A DNA stretch of 64,000 nucleotides from contig NZ_CP080267.1 in NCBI RefSeq assembly GCF_019431375.1, positions 3,338,501 through 3,402,500 on the forward strand, given 5' to 3'. Made by a program: the position numbers and the translations under genes. The DNA comes from Alcanivorax sp. GTDB taxonomy: Bacteria > Pseudomonadota > Gammaproteobacteria > Pseudomonadales > Alcanivoracaceae. How positions within the stretch are numbered: the first letter of the stretch is position 1; every line of letters starts with the position of its first letter. Positions 17,140-28,529 of the stretch are shown here, piece by piece. The notes beneath the pieces are model-generated. The model worked only from the letters and a program-made list of their open reading frames with translations, had not been told where the DNA came from and did not search any database.

Positions 17140-18648
17140 ATGAACAAAGAGATCCTGCTGGTAGCGGAAACCGTATCAAACGAAAAAGGCGTCAGTCGTG
17201 ACGTGATTTTCGAGGCCATCGAGTTGGCTCTGGCGGCCGCTACCAAGAAACGCTTTAAGGAAGAAGACGTGGAAATCCGCGTGGATATTGACCGGGTATC
17301 CGGCGATTCTCGCACCTTCCGCGTATGGCACGTGGTGCCCGATGAAGAGCTTTATGAATTCGGCAAGCAGCTGACTCTGGATGAAGCCCATGAGCAGGAT
17401 GCGTCTCTGCAGATTGGCGACACCTGGGAAGAGGAAATCGAATCCGAAGCCTTCGGTCGTATTGGTGCCCAGACAGCCAAGCAGGTTATCGTGCAGAAGG
17501 TGCGCGAAGCAGAGCGTCGCCAGATCATCGAAGAATATCGTGATCGCATTGGTGAGCTAATCAGCGGCACCGTAAAGAAAGCCAGCCGGGATTCCATTGT
17601 GCTGGATCTGGGTGGCAACGCAGAAGCGTTGATTACCCGTGAGCATATGATTCCTCGTGAGGCGGTTCGTCAGAACGATCGCATTCGTGCCTACTTGATG
17701 GGTGTCAACGAAGAAAACCGTGGTCCGCAGCTGTTTGCCAGCCGTGCCTGCCCGGAAATGCTGGTCGAGCTGTTCAAAATCGAAGTGCCGGAAATTGGTG
17801 AAGAGCTGATCGAAATCAAGGGTGCCGCCCGTGACCCCGGCTCCCGCGCCAAGATTGCCGTGAAAAGCAACGATCAGCGCATCGACCCGGTGGGTGCCTG
17901 TGTGGGAATGCGCGGTGCTCGTGTGCAGGCCGTCTCCAACGAGCTGGCCGGCGAACGTATTGATATCGTCCTGTGGGACGACAATCCGGCGCAACTGGTG
18001 ATTAATGCCATGCAGCCGGCGGAAGTGGCCTCCATCGTCATGGATGAAGAAAGCCACTCCATGGATATTGCGGTGGAAGACGAGTCCGCCCTGGCCCAGG
18101 CCATTGGCCGCAGCGGTCAGAATATCCGTTTGGCTTCTGAGCTGACTGGCTGGGAACTCAACGTCATGACCCTTGACGATGCCCAGAACAAGCAGGAAGA
18201 GGAAGCCGCCCAGGCTCTGGAAACGTTCATGAAGGAACTGGACGTGGATGAGGACGTGGCCGGCATTCTGGTGGACGAAGGTTTTACCACCCTGGAAGAA
18301 GTGGCCTATGTGCCTGAAGAAGAGATGCTCGCTATCGATGGGTTCGATGAAGATATCGTCGATGCCCTGCGCCAGCGCGCCAAGGATGTCCTGCTGACCA
18401 AGGCCCTGGTATCCGAAGAGAAATTCGAGCTGGCCGAGCCGGCTGAAGACCTTCTCAACATGGAAGGGATGGACCGTGACCTGGCTGTGGAGCTGGCATC
18501 CCGCGGTATCCCCACCATGGAAGATCTGGCCGAGCAGGCAGTGGATGATCTGATGGAAATCAGTGGCATGAGCGAAGAGCGTGCTGCCGAGTTGATCATG
18601 ACAGCCCGGGCTCCCTGGTTCGCAGGTGAAGACGAAGCCGGGGCGTAA
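17140..18648 (+). CDS. nusA: Transcription termination/antitermination factor NusA
   Basis: 502 residues. N-terminal RNA polymerase-binding domain (about 1-125), S1 domain (about 135-200), two KH domains (about 230-345) and two C-terminal acidic helix-hairpin-helix repeats (about 365-500) as in other gammaproteobacteria. NusA modulates pausing, Rho-dependent and intrinsic termination and rRNA antitermination. Start at ATG 17140. Ends at GAGEDEAGA-like acidic tail. Followed by a 218-base gap with hairpins before infB. Confidence 0.97.
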   Translation: MNKEILLVAETVSNEKGVSRDVIFEAIELALAAATKKRFKEEDVEIRVDIDRVSGDSRTFRVWHVVPDEELYEFGKQLTLDEAHEQDASLQIGDTWEEEIESEAFGRIGAQTAKQVIVQKVREAERRQIIEEYRDRIGELISGTVKKASRDSIVLDLGGNAEALITREHMIPREAVRQNDRIRAYLMGVNEENRGPQLFASRACPEMLVELFKIEVPEIGEELIEIKGAARDPGSRAKIAVKSNDQRIDPVGACVGMRGARVQAVSNELAGERIDIVLWDDNPAQLVINAMQPAEVASIVMDEESHSMDIAVEDESALAQAIGRSGQNIRLASELTGWELNVMTLDDAQNKQEEEAAQALETFMKELDVDEDVAGILVDEGFTTLEEVAYVPEEEMLAIDGFDEDIVDALRQRAKDVLLTKALVSEEKFELAEPAEDLLNMEGMDRDLAVELASRGIPTMEDLAEQAVDDLMEISGMSEERAAELIMTARAPWFAGEDEAGA

Positions 18649-18816
18649 CGGCCTTTGATCCTGGCGGATTAGACGCGGGCACCAACAGCAGGGTGTTGAA
18701 AAGGCCATAAGGTGCTTTTCAAGCTATCTTCGCGGTACGGTCCGCAAAGATAAGCACACAATGCGCTGACCGGAATGTGCCGGGCAGTGCGGTCATTCGC
18801 CCCGAGGGCAATGGCC

Positions 18817-18837
18817 CAGGCTATTTTCAATAGCCTG
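18817..18837 (+). other. Perfect hairpin in the infB leader
   Basis: CAGGCTATT/AATAGCCTG with a 3-base loop, ending 13 bases before the infB ribosome site (AGGAGAG). No T-run, so it is not an intrinsic terminator. It could shape translation or processing of infB mRNA. The remaining nusA-infB gap (18649-18866) holds another imperfect hairpin at about 18724-18752 and no gene. Confidence 0.45.
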
Positions 18838-18866
18838 CTAGAGACGGACAGGAGAGTGTTGCTGAC

Positions 18867-21557
18867 ATGGCAGAAACGACCGTAAAGAAACTGGCCGACA
18901 TCGTAGGGACCCCCGTCGAGAAGCTGCTTTCGCAGATGAAAGACGCCGGGCTACCCCATGGCGATGCCAGCGAAGTGGTCTCCGATGAGCAGAAGCAGCA
19001 GCTTCTGGCTCATCTGCGCAAGTCCCATGGTGCCGCGGATACCGAAGCCAAGAAGATTACCCTCAAGCGCAAATCCACCAGCACCATCAAGACCACCGGT
19101 GCGGCGGGCAAATCCAAGACCGTCAACGTGGAAGTGCGCAAGAAGCGCACCTACGTGAAGCGCGAAGCTCTTGAGGAGCAGGAACGCGAGGAAGCCGAGC
19201 GCAAAGCGGCCGAAGAGGCAGCGCGTCTGGCGGAAGAAGAGAAGCGCCAGGCAGAAGAAGCCGCCAAGCGTCAGGCCGAGGAAGAAGCGGCCAGCAAGAA
19301 AGAGGAAGAAGCCAAGGCCCGCGCGGAAGCGGAGCGCAAGGCTGCAGGTGAAAAGGCTGCGGAAGAGAAGAGCAAGCGCGTCTCTGTGCCCAAGACGGCA
19401 GCCGCCAAAAAGCCTGCCAAGACAGAAACTGCGGAAGAAAAAGCCAAGCGCGAAGAAGCCGAACGCAAGCAGCGTGAAGCCGATGAAGCCAAGCGCAAAC
19501 AGGAAGCCGAAGCCCGCAAGAAAGCGGAAGAGGAAGCTGCCCGTCGTACCGCTGAAGAAGCGGCGCGCATTGCTGCTGAGCTGGAAAAACGTGGCGATCA
19601 GGAAGAGAAAAAGCCTGACGAAGAGGAAGACAAAGGGTCTTCCATTGTCGTTGCCGCGCAGGAAGCCAGCTATCAGCGTGAAGAGCGTCAATCTCGTCGT
19701 CGTCGTCGCAAGCCGAAATCAGCCGGCGTTGCTCACGGCCAGATGAAGAGCTCCATGAACAAGCAGCACGGCTTTAAAACCCCGACGGAGAAGAAAATCT
19801 ACGAAGTCGAAGTACCGGAAACCATTACCCTGGGCGATCTGGCCCAGCGCATGAACATCAAGGCCAAGGAATTGATCAAGGCCATGATGAAGATGGGTGA
19901 AATGGCGACGGTCAATCAGTTTATTGATCAGGAAACCGCGTTCCTGCTGGTAGAAGAAATGGGCCACAAGGCCGTTGCCAGCAAAGGGCAGGAAGAGGTC
20001 CTCGAGGATCATCTGGCCGACATGGTTACCCGTGATGATGGGGATCTGGGCGACCGCGCCCCCGTGGTCACCATCATGGGTCACGTGGACCACGGCAAGA
20101 CCTCTCTGCTGGATTACATCCGCAAGGCCAAGGTGGCCGACGGTGAGGCTGGTGGTATCACCCAGCATATCGGTGCCTACCATGTAGAGCACGAGAAGGG
20201 CATGATCACCTTCCTGGATACTCCTGGCCACGCCGCCTTTACGGCCATGCGCGCCCGTGGTGCCAAGGCTACCGATATCGTGGTGATCGTGGTTGCCGCA
20301 GACGATGGTGTGATGCCGCAAACTGCTGAGGCGATTGACCATGCCAAGGCGTCCGGTGTGCCGATCATCATCGCCGTGAACAAGATTGATAAAGAGCAGG
20401 CGGACCCGGATCGGGTGCGCAACGAGCTGGCTACCAAAGACGTGATCCCGGAAGAGTGGGGCGGCGAATACCAGTTCATCAACGTTTCTGCGCACTCTGG
20501 TCAGGGTGTGGATGACCTGCTTGATGCGATCCTGCTGCAGTCCGAACTGCTGGAACTGAAAGCTCCGACCACGGGTTCTGCTACCGGTGTGGTAATTGAA
20601 TCGCGCATCGAAAAAGGTCGCGGTACTGTTGCCTCCATCCTGGTTCAGGCGGGTCAGCTGAATATCGGTGACATGCTGCTGGCGGGCGCTCACTTTGGCC
20701 GCGTACGAGCCATGGCTGACGAGAACGGCAAGCCCATCACTGCTGCCGGGCCTTCCATTCCGGTGGAAGTGCTGGGTCTGGATGGTGCGCCGGAAGCCGG
20801 TGAGCAGGTGCAGGTCGTGCCCGACGAGAAGAAGGCCCGTGAAGTGGCTGAATTCCGTCAGGAGCGTGATCGTGACCTGAAGCTCAAGCGCCAGCAGGCC
20901 TCCAAGCTGGAAAACCTGTTTGCCAACATGGGCAGCGAAGAAACCAAGACCGTCAACATCGTCCTCAAGACCGATGTGCGTGGGTCCCTGGAAGCGCTCA
21001 CCGGCGCCTTGCATGATCTGGGTACCGACGAAGTGAAGGTGAACCTGGTGTCTGCCGGCGTGGGTGCGATCAACGAATCCGACGTTAACCTGGCCATGAC
21101 CAGTGAAGGCGTACTGCTGGGCTTTAACGTTCGTGCTGATTCCAAGGCCAAGAAACTGTGCGAGCAGGAAGGTCTGGATTTGCGCTACTACAGCGTGATC
21201 TACGAACTGATCGACGACGTCAAGTCGGCCATGAGTGGTCTGCTGGCGCCGGAGAAGCGCGAAGAGATTCTCGGTACCGCCCAGGTTCGCGACGTGTTCC
21301 GTTCTTCCAAGTTCGGTGCCGTGGCCGGTTGTATGGTTATCGAGGGCACGCTGTACCGCAATCGCCCGATCCGCGTACTCCGCGACGATGTGGTGGTCTT
21401 CGAAGGCGAGCTCGAATCGCTGCGTCGCTTCAAGGACGATGTCCAGGAAGTGCGCAACGGTATGGAGTGTGGTATCGCCGTGAAGAGCTACAACGACGTG
21501 AAAGCCGGCGACAAGATCGAAGTCTTTGAAGTGAAGGAGGTGGCGCGCTTCCTGTAA
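18867..21557 (+). CDS. infB: Translation initiation factor IF-2
   Basis: 896 residues. IF2 N-terminal domain (about 1-52), a long charged Lys/Glu/Ala-rich linker (about 95-265), a second IF2-N domain (about 313-365), then the GTPase with GHVDHGKT, DTPGHAAF and NKID motifs and C-terminal beta-barrel domains. IF-2 places fMet-tRNA on the 30S subunit; fittingly, tRNA-fMet heads this operon. The ATG follows AGGAGAG at moderate distance. Internal starts giving shorter IF-2 forms, known in E. coli, are possible but not evident. Confidence 0.97.
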   Translation: MAETTVKKLADIVGTPVEKLLSQMKDAGLPHGDASEVVSDEQKQQLLAHLRKSHGAADTEAKKITLKRKSTSTIKTTGAAGKSKTVNVEVRKKRTYVKREALEEQEREEAERKAAEEAARLAEEEKRQAEEAAKRQAEEEAASKKEEEAKARAEAERKAAGEKAAEEKSKRVSVPKTAAAKKPAKTETAEEKAKREEAERKQREADEAKRKQEAEARKKAEEEAARRTAEEAARIAAELEKRGDQEEKKPDEEEDKGSSIVVAAQEASYQREERQSRRRRRKPKSAGVAHGQMKSSMNKQHGFKTPTEKKIYEVEVPETITLGDLAQRMNIKAKELIKAMMKMGEMATVNQFIDQETAFLLVEEMGHKAVASKGQEEVLEDHLADMVTRDDGDLGDRAPVVTIMGHVDHGKTSLLDYIRKAKVADGEAGGITQHIGAYHVEHEKGMITFLDTPGHAAFTAMRARGAKATDIVVIVVAADDGVMPQTAEAIDHAKASGVPIIIAVNKIDKEQADPDRVRNELATKDVIPEEWGGEYQFINVSAHSGQGVDDLLDAILLQSELLELKAPTTGSATGVVIESRIEKGRGTVASILVQAGQLNIGDMLLAGAHFGRVRAMADENGKPITAAGPSIPVEVLGLDGAPEAGEQVQVVPDEKKAREVAEFRQERDRDLKLKRQQASKLENLFANMGSEETKTVNIVLKTDVRGSLEALTGALHDLGTDEVKVNLVSAGVGAINESDVNLAMTSEGVLLGFNVRADSKAKKLCEQEGLDLRYYSVIYELIDDVKSAMSGLLAPEKREEILGTAQVRDVFRSSKFGAVAGCMVIEGTLYRNRPIRVLRDDVVVFEGELESLRRFKDDVQEVRNGMECGIAVKSYNDVKAGDKIEVFEVKEVARFL

Positions 21558-21576
21558 GGAGCGTGCCCCGTTAGCC

Positions 21577-21987
21577 ATGAGCCGTCATCGTCGCCCGCAG
21601 GGCTTTAATCGCACCGATCGGATTGCCGATCAGATACAGCGCGAGCTGTCGCGGTTACTGCAATTTGAAATGAAAGACCCGCGGGTAAACCTGGCCACCA
21701 TTCAGGATGTAACGGTGTCCCGGGATCTGTCCTTTGCCGACGTGTATTTCACGCTGCTGGGCAAGGGCGAGGAAGAGGGCGCCGAGGCGGAGGAAGTGCT
21801 GGTGAAAGCCAGTGGCTTCCTGCGCAGCAGCCTGGCTCAGAGCCTCAACACCCGCACCACCCCCAAATTGCGTTTCCATTACGACATGACCCCGGAACGG
21901 GCGGCGCATCTTTCACAGCTGATTGATGATGCCCGTGCCGAAGACCGGGAATTGCGTCCGGACAACGACGAAACCGAAAACGATTAG
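21577..21987 (+). CDS. rbfA: 30S ribosome-binding factor RbfA
   Basis: 136 residues with the single KH-like domain of RbfA: RIADQIQRELSRLLQ, VTVSRDLSFADVYFT and LNTRTTPKLRF. It acts in late 30S assembly and 16S 5' end maturation. The tail is acidic (DNDETEND). Lies 19 bases after infB and 17 before truB in the operon. Confidence 0.97.
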   Translation: MSRHRRPQGFNRTDRIADQIQRELSRLLQFEMKDPRVNLATIQDVTVSRDLSFADVYFTLLGKGEEEGAEAEEVLVKASGFLRSSLAQSLNTRTTPKLRFHYDMTPERAAHLSQLIDDARAEDRELRPDNDETEND

Positions 21988-22004
21988 TGTAGCGGAGCTG
22001 TCAG

Positions 22005-22922
22005 GTGGCAAAACGTCGTCCCCGTGGCCGTAACGTCAACGGCATCCTGTTGTTGGATAAAGTCAGTGGCGTCAGTAGTAATGGTGCCCTGCAGATGGCC
22101 AAGAAAATGTTTGCGGCGGCCAAGGCCGGCCACACCGGCAGCCTGGATCCGCTGGCCACCGGCATGTTGCCGATCTGTTTTGGCGAGGCCACCAAGTTCA
22201 GCCAGTTCCTGCTGGAATCGGACAAGAGCTACCGTGTCACCGCCAAGCTGGGCGTGATCACGGAAACCGGTGATGCGGACGGTGATGTGGTCAGCACCAC
22301 GGCAGTGACCGCCAGCCCGGCGCAGATCGAAGAGGCGTTGATGTCCTTTATGGGGGATATCGAGCAGGTACCGAGCATGTACTCGGCCATCAAATATGAG
22401 GGTGTGCCGCTCTACAAGCTGGCTCGCGAAGGCAAGACCGTGGAGCGCAAACCGCGCCCGGTGACGATTTACGATATCCGCATCCTGCGCATCGACGGTG
22501 ATGAGCTGGAATTTGAGGTGGATTGCTCCAAGGGCACCTATGTACGCTCGCTGGTGGAAGATACCGGCGAGAAACTGGGCTGTGGCGGTCATGTAACCGC
22601 CCTGCGCCGCTTGTCTGCCGGGCCCTATCCGGCGGAGCGCATGCTGACCCTGGAACAACTGGGCAAGATCAAGGAAGCCGGTGGCTTTGAGGCAATCGAC
22701 GAGCTGCTCTTGCCTTTATCCACCAGCGTGGCAGACTGGCCGCGCATTGAACTGGGTGACAACGCTGCCTACTACCTGCAGCAAGGTCAGCCAGTAATGA
22801 GCTCGGACCGTCCTGCGGACGGTTGGGTAAGTATTTACCAGGCATCCAGTGAGGAATTTCTGGGTGTCGGTGAAGTGCTGGAAGATGGGCGGATTGCGCC
22901 CCGTCGACTGGTATCGGGCTGA
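22005..22922 (+). CDS. truB: tRNA pseudouridine-55 synthase
   Basis: 305 residues with GTG start. Makes pseudouridine 55 in the T loop of tRNAs. The catalytic Asp lies in GHTGSLDPLATGMLP (near residue 46), followed by the YSAIKYEGVPLYKLAR segment and a C-terminal PUA-like domain. Position after rbfA and before rpsO is the standard one. Confidence 0.97.
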   Translation: MAKRRPRGRNVNGILLLDKVSGVSSNGALQMAKKMFAAAKAGHTGSLDPLATGMLPICFGEATKFSQFLLESDKSYRVTAKLGVITETGDADGDVVSTTAVTASPAQIEEALMSFMGDIEQVPSMYSAIKYEGVPLYKLAREGKTVERKPRPVTIYDIRILRIDGDELEFEVDCSKGTYVRSLVEDTGEKLGCGGHVTALRRLSAGPYPAERMLTLEQLGKIKEAGGFEAIDELLLPLSTSVADWPRIELGDNAAYYLQQGQPVMSSDRPADGWVSIYQASSEEFLGVGEVLEDGRIAPRRLVSG

Positions 22923-22993
22923 GCCCAAACGACGGCAGCTATAAATATGCATGGCTGACCGCGTCTTTTTATTGAGCATATTGGAGAAATACC

Positions 22994-23263
22994 ATGGCGT
23001 TAACCACTGAACAGAAAGCGGAAATCCTGAAAGAGCACGGCCAGAAAGAAGGCGATACCGGGTCCCCGGAAGTGCAGATTGCTCTGCTGAGCGCCAACAT
23101 CAACGGCCTGCAGGATCACTTCAAGGGTCACAAGAAGGATCACCACAGCCGTCGCGGCCTGATCCGCATGGTAAACCAGCGTCGTAAGCTGCTGGACTAC
23201 CTGGCCAAGAAAGACCGCACCCGTTACCTGCAGCTGATCGAGAAGCTGGGTCTGCGTCGCTAA
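22994..23263 (+). CDS. rpsO: 30S ribosomal protein S15
   Basis: 89 residues, identical in length to E. coli S15 including Met. Signature GDTGSPEVQIALLS and KDHHSRRGLIRMVNQRRKLLDYL. Binds 16S rRNA early in platform assembly; in E. coli it also represses its own mRNA through a leader pseudoknot, for which the 70-base leader here gives limited room. ATG follows TTGGAGAAATACC. Followed by a terminator-like hairpin before pnp. Confidence 0.98.
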   Translation: MALTTEQKAEILKEHGQKEGDTGSPEVQIALLSANINGLQDHFKGHKKDHHSRRGLIRMVNQRRKLLDYLAKKDRTRYLQLIEKLGLRR

Positions 23264-23285
23264 GGCGGTACGGATCGGGTAACAC

Positions 23286-23319
23286 CAACAGAAGCTCGGC
23301 AGCCGCCGGGCTTCTGTTG
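23286..23319 (+). terminator. Terminator-like hairpin after rpsO
   Basis: CAACAGAAGC pairs with GCTTCTGTTG, with an inner GGC/GCC pair, followed by TTTCT. The 10-bp outer stem and weak T-run suggest partial termination between rpsO and pnp. Confidence 0.65.
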
Positions 23320-23353
23320 TTTCTGGCCTGTGAAAATGCGGTTGGAAATAGTG

Positions 23354-23384
23354 CCCCGGGTGCCGTCGCTATACGGTCCCGGGC
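23354..23384 (+). other. GC-rich hairpin in the pnp leader
   Basis: CCCGGG (23355-23360) and CCCGGG (23378-23383) enclose a smaller GCCGT/ACGG pairing. A second short hairpin GAGGC/GCCTC lies at about 23463-23476 near the pnp start. In E. coli a stem-loop here is cut by RNase III and allows PNPase to control its own mRNA; a similar role is possible here. Confidence 0.45.
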
Positions 23385-23508
23385 CTGTCGCCACGCTAAT
23401 TTACGGTTGGGCCAGGCGCCCTGGCGGGCTATGATGCCCGGGCAAAAGATGAATTGTTATCAGAGGCATGGGCCTCGAAGATTGTCGTGAAGAGAGAAGA
23501 GACGAGAT

Positions 23509-25602
23509 ATGTTCAATAAAATCACTAAACAGATTCAGTTCGGCCGTGACACGGTAATCCTGGAAACCGGGCAGATTGCCCGCCAGGCTACCGCCGCTGT
23601 CATGGTACGTATCGGTGCCACCGAAGTGCTGGTTACCGTGGTAGGCAAGAAAGAAGCGGATCCCAGCAAGAATTTCTTCCCCCTGACCGTGAATTACCAG
23701 GAAAAGACCTACGCAGCCGGCCGTATTCCCGGTGGCTTTTTCAAGCGTGAAGGTCGTCCCAGCGAGAAAGAAACCCTCACCTGCCGCCTGATCGACCGTC
23801 CGATCCGTCCGCTGTTCCCCAACGGCTTTATGAATGAAGTACAGGTAGTGGCCACGGTGATGTCTGCCGACAAGGACCAGGATCCCGATATCGCCGCCCT
23901 GATCGGCACCTCCGCCGCCCTGTCCATTTCCGGTATTCCTTTCGGTGGCCCTATCGGCGCCGCCCGCGTGGGCTTCAAGGATGGCATGTACATCCTCAAC
24001 CCCAGCCGCAGTGAACTGGAAGAATCGGCGCTGGACCTGGTGGTTGCCGGCACCGAGCCTGCCGTATTGATGGTGGAATCCGAAGCCAAGGAGCTGTCCG
24101 AAGACCAGATGCTGGGTGCTGTCCTGTTTGGTCACATGGAAATGCAGCCGGTGATCCAGGGCATCAAGGAATTTGCCGCTGAAGTGGGCACCCCGAAGTG
24201 GGACTGGCAGGCACCTGCCGAGAACACCGAGCTGAAAAACGCCATCAAGGAAAAATTCGAAGGTGCCCTGGCCGAAGCCTACACCATCACCGAAAAGATG
24301 GCCCGCTACGCCAAAGTGGGCGAGCTGCGTGATGCCTGCGTAGAGGCCTTTGCTACCGGTGAAGAAGGTGCCCCGGAAGCCGGCGAAGTGAAAGAGCTGT
24401 TTGGCAAGGTCGAGAAATCCGTGGTTCGTGAAGCGGTAGTGTCCGGGAAACCCCGTATTGACGGTCGTGCCCTGGATGCGGTCCGTGCCATCGAATGTGA
24501 AGTGGGTGTGCTGGCAAAAACCCACGGTTCTGCGCTGTTCACCCGTGGTGAAACCCAGGCTATCGTCACCGCCACCCTGGGCGGCATGCGCGATGCCCAG
24601 TTCATCGATGCGCTCGAAGGGTCCCGTCAGGATCACTTCATGCTGCAGTACAACTTCCCTCCCTACTGTGTGGGTGAAACCGGCATGATCGGCTCTCCCA
24701 AGCGTCGCGAGATCGGTCACGGCCGTCTGGCCCGTCGCGGTGTGGAAGCGGTGGTGCCTAACGAAAAAGATTTCCCGTACTCCATCCGTGTGGTGTCCGA
24801 GATCACTGAATCCAACGGTTCCTCCTCCATGGCGTCCGTGTGCGGCACCTCCATGGCGCTGATGGATGCCGGTGTGCCCCTGACCGCGCCGGTGGCCGGT
24901 ATTGCCATGGGCCTGGTGAAGGAAGAAGACGGCCGCTTCGCGGTACTGTCCGATATCCTCGGTGACGAAGATCATCTGGGCGACATGGACTTCAAGGTGG
25001 CCGGTACCGCCCGTGGTGTGACCGCCCTGCAGATGGACATCAAGATCGAAGGCATCACCGAAGAGATCATGGAGAAGGCCCTGGAGCAGGCCAATGCTGG
25101 CCGTATCCACATTCTCGGTGAGATGGCCAAGGCGATTGGCGAGTCCCGTACCCAGGTGTCTGACAACGCGCCGACCCTGCTGACTCTGAAGATCAACCCG
25201 GACAAGATCCGTGACGTGATCGGTAAAGGCGGCGCCACCATCCGTGCGCTGACCGACGAAACCGGTTGTACCATCGATCTGGAAGACGATGGCAGCGTGA
25301 AGATCTACGGCGAAACCCGCGAGAAGGCGGAAGAAGCCGTGCGTCGTGTGGAAGAAATCACCGCCGAAGCGGAAGTGGGTGCCATCTACGAAGGCAAGGT
25401 CACCAAGGTGGTGGATTTCGGTGCTTTCGTGGCGATCATGCCCGGTACCGAAGGTCTGCTGCACATTTCCCAGATCGCTGAAGAGCGGGTGGAGAAGGTG
25501 TCTGACTACGTTAACGAGGGCGACCTGATCAAGGTGAAGGTGCTCGACGTGGACCAGCGTGGCCGTATCAAGCTGTCCATGAAGGAAGCCAAGGAAGACT
25601 AA
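23509..25602 (+). CDS. pnp: Polyribonucleotide nucleotidyltransferase (PNPase)
   Basis: 697 residues. Two RNase PH domains (about 12-145 and 310-460) joined by an all-alpha linker, then KH (GKGGATIRALTDETG, near 565) and S1 domain (KVTKVVDFGAFVAIMPG, near 630). A 3'-5' phosphorolytic exonuclease of the degradosome type. Ends the long expression operon and is followed by a strong terminator. Confidence 0.98.
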   Translation: MFNKITKQIQFGRDTVILETGQIARQATAAVMVRIGATEVLVTVVGKKEADPSKNFFPLTVNYQEKTYAAGRIPGGFFKREGRPSEKETLTCRLIDRPIRPLFPNGFMNEVQVVATVMSADKDQDPDIAALIGTSAALSISGIPFGGPIGAARVGFKDGMYILNPSRSELEESALDLVVAGTEPAVLMVESEAKELSEDQMLGAVLFGHMEMQPVIQGIKEFAAEVGTPKWDWQAPAENTELKNAIKEKFEGALAEAYTITEKMARYAKVGELRDACVEAFATGEEGAPEAGEVKELFGKVEKSVVREAVVSGKPRIDGRALDAVRAIECEVGVLAKTHGSALFTRGETQAIVTATLGGMRDAQFIDALEGSRQDHFMLQYNFPPYCVGETGMIGSPKRREIGHGRLARRGVEAVVPNEKDFPYSIRVVSEITESNGSSSMASVCGTSMALMDAGVPLTAPVAGIAMGLVKEEDGRFAVLSDILGDEDHLGDMDFKVAGTARGVTALQMDIKIEGITEEIMEKALEQANAGRIHILGEMAKAIGESRTQVSDNAPTLLTLKINPDKIRDVIGKGGATIRALTDETGCTIDLEDDGSVKIYGETREKAEEAVRRVEEITAEAEVGAIYEGKVTKVVDFGAFVAIMPGTEGLLHISQIAEERVEKVSDYVNEGDLIKVKVLDVDQRGRIKLSMKEAKED

Positions 25603-25622
25603 ACCCTTTCTTCGCTCCATAG

Positions 25623-25650
25623 AAAAGGCCGGCATTTGCCGGCCTTTTTT
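25623..25650 (+). terminator. Intrinsic terminator after pnp
   Basis: AAAAGGCCGGCA pairs with TGCCGGCCTTTT around TT and continues in a T-run. Ends the metY-pnp operon; also faces the convergent lipoprotein gene. Confidence 0.9.
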
Positions 25651-25686
25651 TGTGTCTGCATGCCGGGGTTGCCGGCAAGGGCAGAC

Positions 25687-25998
25687 TTAGTCACCGCATA
25701 CGGTGGTGGTGGTTTCGCCGTACAGGCCGAGGATGTTGGTGAAATGCACATCCACGGTGCCAACGCGAGCGATCCCGGCGTTCTGCTTGGCCTTGGCGGT
25801 GGAGGCGTCGCCAGTGGCCAGGAAGCCCAGATAGTTTTTCATGGTGGCGCTGCCTTCCTTGGTGCAGGCAACAGCGTTGTCACGCACGTCAACCGGGGCG
25901 GCCATGTCACTGTAGATCAGGCCGGGGGAGTAGGGGGTCTGACAGCCGGTCAGGAACAGACTGCCGGAAACGGCGGCAAGCGCAAACAGCTTCTTCAT
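25687..25998 (-). CDS. TRL-like family lipoprotein
   Basis: 103 residues from the ATG at 25998, preceded by AAGGAGAAAAT. The N-terminus MKKLFALAAVSGSLFLTGC is a lipoprotein signal with lipobox LTGC, so Cys19 would be lipidated. The rest (TPYSPGLIYSDMAAPV, NYLGFLATGDAS) resembles the small TRL-like lipoproteins found in many gammaproteobacteria, of unknown function. It stands alone, convergent with pnp and downstream of acs, from which it is separated by a terminator. Confidence 0.8.
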   Translation of the reverse strand: MKKLFALAAVSGSLFLTGCQTPYSPGLIYSDMAAPVDVRDNAVACTKEGSATMKNYLGFLATGDASTAKAKQNAGIARVGTVDVHFTNILGLYGETTTTVCGD

Positions 25999-26168
25999 AT
26001 TTTCTCCTTGGTTTTCAACATGTTGTTTTCGTGCGCAAGGATGCCTTATGACAGAAAAATGTCTGTCGGTCAGGCGATCTGATATATGTAAGAAGTTGAC
26101 TATTGAGACTGTGAGAGAAATGCGGAGGGTAGGTGTGACTGGGGCAGGTAGCGTGTCTGCCGATCCAC

Positions 26169-26202
26169 AACAAAAAGGCAGCCACATGGCTGCCTTTTTG
26201 TT
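26169..26202 (-). terminator. Intrinsic terminator after acs
   Basis: AACAAAAAGGCAGCCA/TGGCTGCCTTTTTGTT with a 2-base loop, nearly symmetrical so it can act on both strands. It lies 28 bases after the acs stop on the - strand. Confidence 0.85.
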
Positions 26203-26229
26203 GTTGCTTGCGATGAAGCTGGGTTGTGC

Positions 26230-28167
<1,938 letters not shown>

Positions 28168-28337
28168 CGGGGCCTCCTTGGGATACTGCCAGTAGGGAGC
28201 GCCCGTGGGGCTCCCGGCTTTCCCTTCATTATTGTGTGACGCTCCCCGGTTGGCTATTCAACCATGGTCGAAGGGGAAACGGTTTTGTTGGTATCAAGAG
28301 TAAACAATGTGTTGGTGAATGGCCAAGGGAGGAGGTA

Positions 28338-28374
28338 GTTAATAGTGAATAGTTAACAGTGAATAGTTGCGCGG
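28338..28374. repeat. Heptad-repeat arm E (single arm)
   Basis: Four imperfect 7-bp units GTTAATA, GTGAATA, GTTAACA, GTGAATA end in GTTGCGCGG. It matches the left arm of the element at 39857 but has no recognisable right arm nearby. The surrounding acs-panD gap (28168-28529) holds the acs upstream region, this arm and the panD terminator, and no gene. Confidence 0.7.
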
Positions 28375-28479
28375 ATAAGGTTTGTGGTTATTGATGGACA
28401 GATGGACGCGAATGGGTGGAGTGGTGCGGCTGTGAAAGCTGGCCTGCAAGCGATAGGGCTAGCCGCAGAGCGGATAAAA

Positions 28480-28503
28480 AAACGCCGGCAAAAGCCGGCG
28501 TTT
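28480..28503 (-). terminator. Intrinsic terminator after panD
   Basis: AAACGCCGGC/GCCGGCGTTT with an AAAA/TTTT loop; on the - strand it runs into TTTTTTATCC. It lies 27 bases after the panD stop. Confidence 0.85.
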
Positions 28504-28529
28504 CAGGAATTCCTTTTCGGATTTCGGTA

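Noticed and set aside
19719..21578. A 619-codon open frame antisense to infB
   Set aside because: Shadow of the infB reading frame; low-complexity His/Gln-rich product and no homologous motifs.
23401..25635. A 744-codon open frame antisense to pnp
   Set aside because: Shadow of pnp with the same His/Gly/Phe-rich artefact composition.
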